Origin: Chloroflexota bacterium
GTDB lineage: Bacteria; Chloroflexota; Anaerolineae; Ardenticatenales; Ardenticatenaceae
DNA length: 5,940 nt
Assembly: GCA_003520455.1 (NCBI GenBank)
Contig: DOUV01000713.1
Span: 1-5,940 of the forward strand
Direction of reading: 5' to 3'
In this document: in pieces, positions 1 to 5,831 of the stretch
How the letters are laid out: each line of letters begins with the position of its first letter
Numbering within the stretch: position 1 is the first letter of the stretch
Notes under the pieces: generated by a model
What the model saw: the letters and a program-made list of their open reading frames with translations, nothing else
Told to the model about the DNA's origin: nothing
The model's database searches: none
Translations under genes and position numbers: made by a program

Positions 1-1877
1 CAGGCGGACGTCGGCGAAGCCGCTGCCGGGCGCTGTCTGCCAGTCGAAGCGCCGCGCCGTGCCGGGAAGGTCCTGGGCGAGCGGGTGCCAGGTGCGCCCC
101 GCGTCGTAGGACACCTGGATATCGAAGCTTCGCAGGCCCTCGTCGTCGCTGGCCGTCCAGGTGATCGGCACGACTGTGCCGGGAGCCGCGCTCACGCTCC
201 CAGTGGGGCTGAGCAGGGTGATCGCGGGGGGCGCGTCCCCGACGCGCGGATCGGGCCGGACGGTGAAGTAGTTGCTGAAAACCCATTGAACGTTGTTGCT
301 CGTGCCGTACAACCGGATGCCGACCCGGGCGACATCGGTACTGGCGAAGGGCATCGTGAGGCCGAGCGAGAGACAGCCCGGCGCCGCCAGACCGCCCAGC
401 GGGACGATGCGCTGATCGCCGTCGAGGAAGAGAAAGGCGTCGAAGCTCGTAGCGGCCAGGCTCAGCCCGGTCGCGGTCCAACAGAGGTCGATCTGATCGC
501 CTGACTGGAAGGGACCACGGAGATCGCTGGTGATCGTGATCGTGCCGGTCGCCTCACCCGAGGGGATCACGAGGTTGGCGGCGTCCCACCCCACCTTGCC
601 GCTATTGTCGACGGCCTCGATGCGAATGGAGGCCCGCATGTTCGTGACCTGGAACGCGATGGCGGGGACGGTCCATTCGAAGGCGCGCTGGGTGGCTGGG
701 AGGTTGTCGGCGACGACGGTGTAGTCACCCGGGCTGCCACCGGCCGGCGAGAAGAGCACGCGCTGCGAGACGATGCCCCCGTCGTCCTGCGCGTCCCAGG
801 TCAGGATGATCTTCTGCCCCGGCTCGACCAGGAAGAACGGCGCGTGCAGGGTCACGATCGGCGCGCTGTTGCTGTAATCCGGCGCTGCCGTGAGGAAGGG
901 TTTGATCGGCACCCCGGCCGCTGCGGAATCGCCTCGGCCCCGGGGGTTATTGGGGGAGGTCGGTCCCTTGGGGTCTCCCCACCAGTTGTAGCGCGCATCG
1001 CTGGCTGTCTCGACGCCGGTGCCGTTCCCCACAAAACTGTTGGCGTTGGTCTGGCCGTTGAGGTCGGTAGGGAAGCCGACGTGCGCTCCGACACCATTGT
1101 TCAGGAACTGGGTGTCGCGCACGATGGCGGCGCCCACCACGGCGCGCGCATTGTGGCTCAGGACGGCGCCATCGATATAGCTCGCCGGCCCGGTGCCACT
1201 GTAGATCAACCCGTACTGGCTGCCATCTACGACCACGTGCTCCAGCCGGCCCGGCTTCCGCAGGCTATCCCAGGCCTGGGTCGGGTCGAACCGTTCGAGG
1301 GTGACCGGCTTGCCCGGCAGGCCGCGGGCTTGCATGCCCCCCACGATCCCGGCCCCTGGCTCGAATTGGACAGTCACGCCGGGCAACAGTCGCCAGCCGC
1401 CGTCCCCCTGCGCGAGTCCGGCGCCCGCGATCACATAGGGGATGCCGGCATCCGACCAGGTAAACGGCCCCCGCCGGTCCCAATTGACGGGCGCCACGAT
1501 GTAGTTGTGCACATTCCCGGTCGGAGGCACGTGGCTCCCCGGCAGCAGGCCGCCATCCCCAAGGGCCAGCGGGTATTGGTTCTGCTCTAAGACGACGTTG
1601 GGGCCAAGGAAGTAATCGTTGCCCCAATTGCCGCCACCCAGTTGGATGCCGGCGCCGGACGAATTGCGAACCGTCACGTTATCGATGTAATCGGGCTGAT
1701 CGTCGTTGGAGAGGTTCAGCGTGTCACCGTCCACGCTCACCTGGTCCACGTAGACGTGGGCGTAGTTGAGGTTGGGCGAGCCGCTGTCAGGAGGACCAGC
1801 AGCGCAACAATGGTAAGCGGCACGAGCCACAGCAGGATCGTCCGCTCCGTCCGATGTTCCTTCAGTGTCGGGACCAT
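1..1877 (-). CDS. Secreted/surface right-handed parallel beta-helix protein with Ig-like domains; 3' end outside window, apparent frameshift near its N-terminus
   Basis: The start ATG (1877-1875) follows an AAGGAGGT ribosome site with a 5-base spacer. The first 30 residues (MVPTLKEHRTERT, then a hydrophobic stretch to LLVLL) form a signal peptide or signal anchor. In that frame the protein stops at 1737, but the reading frame shifted by -1 is open from about 1790 to base 1 with no stop. I checked it codon by codon. That frame reads like an extracellular protein. A beta-helix part (about 1785-870) has turns such as YIDNVTVRNSSGAGIQL and the NWWGDP motif (985-968) usual in pectate-lyase/NosD-like helices. 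Three Ig/FN3-like modules follow (about 860-555, 545-240, 235-1), with ITWTASDD and SYDAGRTW motifs. The middle module has two cysteines (codons 481-483 and 373-375) that could form a disulfide. Very little lies between the anchor and the helix, so an internal deletion is as plausible as a one-base error. Function is unknown; adhesion or polysaccharide contact is inference. Confidence 0.8.
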
Positions 1878-1897
1878 CACACACCTCCTTCGGAGGT
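1878..1897 (-). promoter_or_regulatory. Ribosome binding site inside a short self-masking hairpin
   Basis: On the minus strand the text before the beta-helix gene reads ACCTCC-GAA-GGAGGT-GTGTG-ATG. GGAGGT (1888-1883) is a near-perfect Shine-Dalgarno sequence placed 5 bases before the start. The six bases just upstream (1897-1892) are its exact complement, with a three-base loop. The arm ACCTCC also equals the anti-Shine-Dalgarno tail of 16S rRNA. The ribosome site decides the start at 1877. Whether the hairpin limits translation is inference. Confidence 0.7.
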
Positions 1898-1926
1898 CGC
1901 GCTCGATACAGCCACACACTACGTCT

Positions 1927-1965
1927 GCGCCACCGGCCGACAAACGCTGTGTCGGCCGGTGGCGC
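1927..1965 (-). terminator. Perfect 15-bp hairpin between serine hydrolase and beta-helix gene
   Basis: Arms at 1927-1941 and 1951-1965 are exact reverse complements (GCGCCACCGGCCGAC and its partner) with a 9-base loop. The hairpin begins 8 bases after the hydrolase stop codon and lies in the 96-base gap before the next gene on the same strand. It suits transcription termination or protection of the mRNA 3' end. No run of U follows on the transcribed strand, so a classic intrinsic terminator is not certain, and partial read-through into the beta-helix gene is possible. Confidence 0.55.
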
Positions 1966-1973
1966 GGAGGGGC

Positions 1974-3542
1974 TCACGAGCTTTGCAGCCGGCCCGTGAC
2001 GCTGAAACCGACTCCGTCCCCGCGGCTCTGCACGTCTATCACCACGCGACTTTGCTCGAAGCGCAGCCGGAAGGTGTAGACATCGATGCTGGCGATTTCG
2101 TCGTACTCGAAGACAAAAGTGTGCGCATCCGCCCAGGCGCCTCGAGCGCCTCCCGGCAGACCGTAGTCGCCCGGGGACAGGCGATACACCCCGTCCAGAC
2201 CGACCGGCCCCGTGAGCGGTGCTGGACGACCAGCAAGCGTTATCTGCCACAATGCCTCAGCCGAATCGTTGAAGTCGAGGCGCATGGTCTCCATCTGCAT
2301 AGGATTCGGCTCCAACACGATCGTCTTGCCCGAAATAGCTCGCGCCGTTTCAGGCAGGGGCGCGACGGGTTGAGCCGCGGGCGGTTGGGCAATGGCCGTC
2401 AGCGCCGCGTTGAGCCGGGCAACACCGGCGGGATTGGCGGGCAGAGGCTTCTGCATGTCCACCACCGCCGGCCCCAGGAGAGGCCCGATCTCATCGCCCT
2501 CAAAGCCGCCTCCCGTCGTCTCCACGATCAGGTTCATCGTCGGGAGTACGATGGTGTACTGCCCGCCCCGCCCGTCGGCGCGATACTCGCCCGGCGCGCC
2601 ATCCATGGTAAGCCACCAGCCGTAGCCGTAGTTGTCATCACCATCGGATCTGATCTGTGCTGTGACCGAGTTTTCGACCCATTCACGTGAGACGACCTGC
2701 TTGTCTTCCCAGCGACCTTTGTTGAGCCACAGGTAGCCGATCTTGGCCATATCACGCGGGTGCAGGTGCAGGTCGCCCCAGCCCCGGTTGACGCCCTGGG
2801 GATCGGTCGGCCACATGACGTCGCGAATGCCCAACGGCTCAAACAGGTTCTGGCGGGCAAAGTCGAGCGCCGTCATCCCGGTCGCCTGTTGTAGGATGGC
2901 CGAGAGCAGGTGCGACCCCAGGTTGCAGTACGCGAACTGGGTACCAGGCTCCGAAGCCATCCGGCGATCTAGCGCGAACTGGACCGCATCCGGAGCCGCC
3001 AGCATCTCCTGGGTGAGCGGCTCGTTGGCGGCGCGAGTGCAGTCGAAGCCTGAGGACATGCTGGTCAGATGCCTGACCGTGATGCGCTCCTTCCGGGCGT
3101 CACGGTTGGCGATGGTGCGGTCGGGGAAGAACGAGAGCATCGGCGCGTCGAGGCTCAGTTTGCCCTGGTCGGCGGCGATGCCAATCAGGGTGGTCATGAT
3201 GCTTTTGGTTTCCGACGCGAGGTCGTGGACGGTGCTGCCGTCGTAGGGATAGAAGTAGGCGTCCACCACCACCGAGCCGTTGCGGACGAGGAGCAGGCTG
3301 TGGATGTCAATGCCCTGCTCGCGCATGGCGAGCAGCCCTTCCGCCAGTTTAACGGAGTCCAGGCCCTGGGCCTCCGGCGTACTGCTCTGCCAGCTCGTGG
3401 TCGGCCAATAGGTTGGCGCGGCCACCTGTTCGGCCGCACGCAGCCGCAGCAGAAGCACCACGAGGACGAACAGGACCACGAGCGCCAGCAGGACCACCAG
3501 TGGCCGAAGGTCAATCTTGCGCGGTTGCATTGCTTCTTGCAT
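1974..3542 (-). CDS. Membrane-anchored serine hydrolase, beta-lactamase/NylB (class C fold) family
   Basis: This 522-residue protein starts at 3542, where GGAG (within AAAGGAGT) lies about 9 bases upstream. A longer open frame runs on to 4124, but it is antisense to the transposase gene and has no ribosome site. Residues about 14-34 form one membrane segment (LVVLLALVVLFVLVVLLL), so the enzyme should be anchored and act outside the cytoplasm. The catalytic domain spans about 45-345. Ser110-Glu-Thr-Lys113 is the SxxK nucleophile motif, Tyr205-Cys-Asn207 is the YxN motif, and GRGGQ near 324-328 stands where KTG-like motifs sit in this superfamily. MSSGFDC (162-168) and GYGWWL (306-311) are also typical of NylB/EstB-like relatives. 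A C-terminal domain (about 400-520) has GLDGVYRLSPGDYGLP, seen as an accessory beta-rich tail in some relatives. The likely reaction is hydrolysis of an ester, amide or peptide through an acyl-serine; the substrate cannot be told. The frame is intact and appears functional. Confidence 0.92.
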   Translation of the reverse strand: MQEAMQPRKIDLRPLVVLLALVVLFVLVVLLLRLRAAEQVAAPTYWPTTSWQSSTPEAQGLDSVKLAEGLLAMREQGIDIHSLLLVRNGSVVVDAYFYPYDGSTVHDLASETKSIMTTLIGIAADQGKLSLDAPMLSFFPDRTIANRDARKERITVRHLTSMSSGFDCTRAANEPLTQEMLAAPDAVQFALDRRMASEPGTQFAYCNLGSHLLSAILQQATGMTALDFARQNLFEPLGIRDVMWPTDPQGVNRGWGDLHLHPRDMAKIGYLWLNKGRWEDKQVVSREWVENSVTAQIRSDGDDNYGYGWWLTMDGAPGEYRADGRGGQYTIVLPTMNLIVETTGGGFEGDEIGPLLGPAVVDMQKPLPANPAGVARLNAALTAIAQPPAAQPVAPLPETARAISGKTIVLEPNPMQMETMRLDFNDSAEALWQITLAGRPAPLTGPVGLDGVYRLSPGDYGLPGGARGAWADAHTFVFEYDEIASIDVYTFRLRFEQSRVVIDVQSRGDGVGFSVTGRLQSS

Positions 3543-3823
3543 GGGAACGACTCCTTTCCCGATGTGGCGGGAGCCGTCCGCGGTGCAAAGAGCGTGAGGG
3601 AGCGAGACGGCCTCCCGTGGATGGTCAGAGCCATCGCACCGGGGTGCCGTGTGAGGATCATGGGAAGCGATAGCAGAAAGAAAGCGGTGCCGCTTCTTTC
3701 TGTTGGCACTGTACTGCGAGCCCTGGCCTGAACCAAGACCCAAATGATACGTACCGGCTGTGATACCTGTCATCTGGCCGGGGGCACGTTTCAACTCCTG
3801 AGAACGGCATCTGCTCACGATAA
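3543..3823. other. Non-coding leader between serine hydrolase and IS3 remnant
   Basis: About 280 bases separate the hydrolase start from the IS end. The hydrolase ribosome site lies at about 3550-3557 on the minus strand. The hydrolase promoter should lie here, but I could not find a convincing -35/-10 pair. The one clear structure is the inverted repeat at 3674-3702, listed separately. Open frames on both strands here have no ribosome sites and no recognisable domains. Confidence 0.5.
3674..3702. repeat. Inverted repeat (hairpin) upstream of serine hydrolase
   Basis: The left arm CAGAAAGAAAGCGG (3674-3687) pairs with the right arm CCGCTTCTTTCTG (3690-3702) across a two-base loop; one extra A in the left arm bulges out. 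It lies 132 bases before the hydrolase start. It could be an operator, an mRNA leader hairpin, or a leftover terminator from a gene lost upstream. No U run follows on either strand. Confidence 0.6.
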
Positions 3824-3846
3824 TTGGCCCCAAAAACCGGACCACG
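3824..3846 (+). repeat. Left terminal inverted repeat of the IS3-family remnant
   Basis: This imperfect 23-bp terminal repeat pairs with 4366-4388. The outer block TTGGCCCCAAA and the inner block GACCACG are conserved at both ends, as expected for transposase-binding ends. Confidence 0.75.
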
Positions 3847-3893
3847 TGCGAAGCTGAAAACGGACGGACAGCGAAGCACCTGGAGGAGAGCGA

Positions 3894-4157
3894 ATGGGCA
3901 AGCAACGCCGGCGGCATAGCGCCGAGTTCAAGTTCAAGCTGGCCTTGGAGGCGGCCAAAGAGACCAAGACGCTGAGCGAGTTGGCAAGCGAGATGCAGGT
4001 GCATCCGAGCCAGATCGGCGAGTGGACACGGCGCCTGTTGGAGGAAGGCGCACACGTCTTCGAGACCAATGGCGCCAGCCAGCAGCGGCCGCAGGAAGCA
4101 CTGCCGGCGGAGTTGTACGAGCAAATCGGGCGTCTCAAGATGGACCTGGCGTGGTAA
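3894..4157 (+). CDS. IS3-family transposase OrfA (helix-turn-helix protein), probably shortened at its C-terminus
   Basis: The product is 87 residues. GGAGG at 3882-3886, 7 bases before the ATG, sets the start. The N-terminus (RRRHSAEFKFKLALEAAKE) and residues about 25-50 (LSELASEMQVHPSQIGEW) match the helix-turn-helix DNA-binding domain of IS3 OrfA proteins, which recognise the terminal repeats. The tail ELYEQIGRLKMDLAW is the start of the leucine-zipper region that usually continues as DWLKKK. Here the TGG codon is followed at once by a TAA stop, in A-rich text (4155-4163) where the OrfA/OrfB frameshift signal normally lies. The window was probably damaged by an indel. OrfA alone cannot transpose DNA but might bind IS ends and act as an inhibitor (family knowledge, not shown here). 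Confidence 0.8.
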   Translation: MGKQRRRHSAEFKFKLALEAAKETKTLSELASEMQVHPSQIGEWTRRLLEEGAHVFETNGASQQRPQEALPAELYEQIGRLKMDLAW

Positions 4158-4164
4158 AATAAAG

Positions 4165-4320
4165 CTACCTGAGGCACCTGAGGTGAAACGACCGCTGGTC
4201 GAGCGGGACCATCTGGCGATCAGTCTATGGCGCCAGTGAGACCTCCTGGGGCTGAACCGCTCGACGCTCTATCCTGCGCGCCGTGCTTGGCTGACAGCGG
4301 GGAGAGCGCCAGGCACGTGA
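4165..4320 (+). pseudogene. IS3-family OrfB (DDE transposase) N-terminal remnant
   Basis: The frame from 4165 reads LPEAPEVKRPLVERDHLAI, then SLWRQ, a TGA stop (4237-4239), then DLLGLNRSTLYP. This is the familiar start of IS3 OrfB proteins (KRxLIExxHxxLSxRRQCxLLGLxRSxxYY). The stop falls where Cys is usual, so TGC to TGA is the simplest change. Similarity fades after about 4285 and the frame ends at 4318-4320. The DDE catalytic domain is absent. It lies in the +1 frame relative to orfA, not the -1 frame that IS3 frameshifting would use, which again points to an indel near 4155-4163. Confidence 0.75.
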
Positions 4321-4365
4321 GTCCGCAGGATTTCCTTATGGTCTATCACCTTATTTTGGCCTTCT

Positions 4366-4388
4366 CGTGGTCTTGACTTTGGGGCCAA
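4366..4388 (-). repeat. Right terminal inverted repeat of the IS3-family remnant
   Basis: The reverse complement reads TTGGCCCCAAA, five divergent bases, then GACCACG. It mirrors 3824-3846 and marks the outer end of the element. Confidence 0.75.
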
Positions 4389-4575
4389 CCTTAATCCCCC
4401 TCCGCATCGGCTAGAGTGGCAAGCCTTATACCTTCCATTTCACCTATCAGCCCCGCTGTCTAACGGCCTGTGTCAGCAGCGCGCGAAGCGTGGCGGAGCG
4501 CGTCGGCTGCAAGCGGTCTCAGGTGCCCTCCTCTCTAACACGAACATGGTCCACTCGCCCCTTCACGGTACATTA

Positions 4576-4727
4576 AGAGCGTGTTTGGAAAATATTCCTA
4601 TACTTAAGACGCCTGTTTCAGAGCCAGGCCTATCGATTTGGGAAGCCACTCAGAGCGTGTTTGGGAAATATCCATACACAGAGGCCGCCCGTTTCAGAGC
4701 GAGGTCCATCGATTCGGGAAGCCGCCT
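4576..4727 (+). repeat. Two-copy imperfect 76-bp tandem repeat
   Basis: Copy 1 is 4576-4651 and copy 2 is 4652-4727, directly abutting. Both begin AGAGCGTGTTTGG, share GTTTCAGAGC in the middle and ATCGATT plus GGGAAGCC near the end. Substitutions between the copies show an old duplication. The leading GAGCGTGTTTGG resembles terminal repeats of some IS5-like elements (from memory). A rough reverse-complement partner, ATACTCCCAAAACGCTC, lies at 4925-4941. Confidence 0.75.
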
Positions 4728-4966
4728 ATCTTTACGGAATCGGCCTAATCGCATTGGGACCATTGACGCAGCATCAAATGAATGCAAGCGATAAAAATCA
4801 TCGCGGCACTATTCCACCCATGACGCTCATCCTCCTGGCTGAGGCACCGCCAGCGGTTCCGTCCGCATGGGATCTATCGCCTGGTTTGTCCATCCTGTCC
4901 TCTCCGTCACGTCATTTTGCAAACATACTCCCAAAACGCTCACCCATTTTCCCCACCGCCCACCAT

Positions 4967-4988
4967 CCAGTCGGCGTGAGCCGACTGG
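4967..4988. repeat. 9-bp perfect hairpin with GTGA tetraloop (REP-like)
   Basis: CCAGTCGGC (4967-4975), GTGA, then GCCGACTGG (4980-4988). A GNRA-type loop closed by a perfect stem would be very stable in RNA. The left arm with loop (ACCGCCCACCA, a few bases, CGGCGTGAGC) recurs in altered form near 5057-5072 and 5108-5135, so the hairpin is one member of a small dispersed family. Confidence 0.6.
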
Positions 4989-5067
4989 CGCTGTGAGCCC
5001 GGGCATTTATTCCTGGGCGCCACTGGCCCTCACCCCCGCCCGCTGCGCCCAGCTCCACCAGCCAGCG

Positions 5068-5095
5068 TGAGCATTCGACCAAAGCTTTTCACGAT
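5068..5095 (+). repeat. 28-bp direct repeat, copy 1
   Basis: This copy is identical over 28 bases to 5132-5159. The core is GCATTCGACCAAAGCTTTTC. It is preceded by CACCAGCCAGCG, which looks like a shortened version of the text before copy 2 (CACCAGACAATCGGCT). Confidence 0.85.
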
Positions 5096-5131
5096 CACCA
5101 ATCTTCACCACCGCCCACCAGACAATCGGCT

Positions 5132-5159
5132 TGAGCATTCGACCAAAGCTTTTCACGAT
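5132..5159 (+). repeat. 28-bp direct repeat, copy 2
   Basis: This is an exact second copy of 5068-5095, with 36 bases between them (period 64). Exact identity suggests a recent duplication or conservation. It ends 48 bases past the stop codon of the SRPBCC gene, on that gene's downstream side. Confidence 0.85.
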
Positions 5160-5165
5160 ATGCTC

Positions 5166-5186
5166 GGCAAATCTAGCAGATTTGCC
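5166..5186 (-). terminator. Hairpin downstream of the SRPBCC gene, possible terminator
   Basis: GGCAAATC (5166-5173) and GATTTGCC (5179-5186) form a perfect 8-bp stem with a 5-base loop, starting 21 bases after the stop codon of the minus-strand gene. The position fits a transcript end. No U run follows, so it may only be an mRNA 3' hairpin. Confidence 0.4.
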
Positions 5187-5207
5187 CCAAACATTTCCAA
5201 TCGCCCT

Positions 5208-5831
5208 CTAAACCGCCGAGTATCTCCCCGGTGCATTCGCTTCAGCTCTTTCTTTAATCCCAAGCATGCATTTCCTCATCATAACTATGTCTCCAAAGTC
5301 ATATAGAGCGTAGTAGATGATCCAGGGGAACTTGAAGTTGTAGGTTGTTCTCAATCGGGTCATCAACCTGGTTTTGTCGCCGCCAACTGCCTTCAAGTAC
5401 CACAGCCATGTCGCCATTCCCTTTTTATCCCACCACAAGATGTGTTCGAACTCCTTATAATCTTTGACCCACATACCGTTCTTCTGGTTCGGTGTGAAAG
5501 GGATGAAGTCGTCTGTCTCAATTTTTTGAAATTCCGGCAGTATCTTCCTTGAACTTGGAACACCCGCATTATCTAACCAATCAATGCTGTACCAACCGGC
5601 TCTTGCGGAGCCGATTTGAATGATCCATTTCCACACTTCTGACGGTGGTGCATTGATGGTTACTGCGCGTGTAGCAATAAAGTGGGGCTCTTGCACGATG
5701 TCGTCGCCCGGCAAGGATTCCTCAGTTTCTTCTTTTGTGGCGCCCCAAGTGAGCAGCCGGCGTCTGATAAGAGCAAAGTACACTGTAAGCATTAACGCCA
5801 CTGTCACGACAGCAAGAAGAAAGCGTTTCAT
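5208..5831 (-). CDS. Membrane-anchored SRPBCC (START/Bet v1-like) family protein
   Basis: The product is 207 residues. I chose the ATG at 5831 (MKRFLLAVV) because AGGAG (5844-5840) lies 8 bases upstream; the ATG at 5837 is only 2 bases from that site and the frame's earlier start at 5864 lies above it. Residues about 4-22 form a membrane segment followed by RRR, so the N-terminus is probably inside and the rest outside. The linker WGATKEETEESLPGDDIV is typical of a bacterial SRPBCC subfamily (WGAT-x-EE, LPGDD). The domain then begins with TRAVTINAPPSEVWKWIIQIG and RAGWYSIDWLDN. This fold makes a deep pocket for lipids or other hydrophobic ligands. The ligand is unknown, and no catalytic residues can be named. 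Codon use and base composition are less GC-rich than the left half. The C-terminus ends NAPGRYSAV; the length is near the usual for this subfamily, so the gene looks complete. Confidence 0.85.
   Translation of the reverse strand: MKRFLLAVVTVALMLTVYFALIRRRLLTWGATKEETEESLPGDDIVQEPHFIATRAVTINAPPSEVWKWIIQIGSARAGWYSIDWLDNAGVPSSRKILPEFQKIETDDFIPFTPNQKNGMWVKDYKEFEHILWWDKKGMATWLWYLKAVGGDKTRLMTRLRTTYNFKFPWIIYYALYDFGDIVMMRKCMLGIKERAEANAPGRYSAV

Larger units (their letters stand above)
3824..4388 (+). mobile_element. IS3-family insertion sequence, internally deleted (about 565 bp), both ends present
   Basis: The left end TTGGCCCCAAA followed by GACCACG (3824-3846) matches the reverse complement of the right end (4366-4388) at 18 of 23 positions: 11 outer bases, then 7 inner bases, with 5 mismatches between. 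The ends one base further in read TG...CA, the usual IS3 boundary. Inside lie an orfA-like gene and a short orfB scrap, in the order expected. Intact IS3 elements are usually about 1.2-1.5 kb, so most of orfB, including the whole catalytic DDE part, is missing. No target duplication is visible: the left flank ends in ATAAT and the right flank begins ACCTT. The copy is either old or rearranged at one border. Confidence 0.8.
4389..5207. other. Gene-poor, repeat-rich spacer (about 820 bases)
   Basis: I see no credible gene here. The open frames at 4546-4794, 4661-4996, 4867-5070 and 5067-5306 lack ribosome sites, have low-complexity, His/Pro/Ser/Arg-rich products, and two of them simply translate the 76-bp tandem repeat. 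The stretch holds several repeats, listed separately (4576-4727, 4967-4988, 5068-5159, 5166-5186). At 4474-4510 there is also a loose GC-rich dyad with GCAGC and GCTGC as its outer arms. The C-rich text around 5028-5065 resembles intergenic spacer sequence of filamentous Chloroflexota, from memory only. The region looks like mobile-element or REP debris. Confidence 0.6.

Noticed and set aside
85..1590. Plus-strand open frames at 85-504 and 844-1590
   Set aside because: Shadows of the GC-rich beta-helix gene on the other strand, with no domains and no ribosome sites.
1770..1800. Programmed ribosomal frameshift in the beta-helix gene
   Set aside because: I see no slippery heptamer or obvious following pseudoknot; an indel or deletion is simpler.
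1801..1880. Downstream beta-helix frame extended upstream without a frameshift
   Set aside because: In that frame the residues before 1790 (such as ARAAYHCCAAGPP) are not signal-like, and neither the GTG at 1830 nor any ATG has a ribosome site.
3069..3731. Plus-strand open frame of 220 codons
   Set aside because: Antisense to the serine hydrolase, rich in Arg/His/Gln, with no recognisable fold.
3543..4124. Long N-terminal extension of the serine hydrolase up to 4124
   Set aside because: It is antisense to the transposase gene, has no ribosome site, and precedes a clear ribosome site and membrane anchor at 3542.
3819..4393. Target-site duplication around the IS3 remnant
   Set aside because: Flanks ATAAT and ACCTT do not match in any 3-5 base register tried.
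5068..5159. Minimal CRISPR array
   Set aside because: Only two repeats, no cas genes in view, and the spacer contains sequence related to modules at 4954 and 5050, so it is local duplication rather than an acquired spacer.
4546..5306. Small plus-strand open frames in the repeat field
   Set aside because: They lack ribosome sites, translate the repeats themselves, and the last overlaps the SRPBCC gene end.
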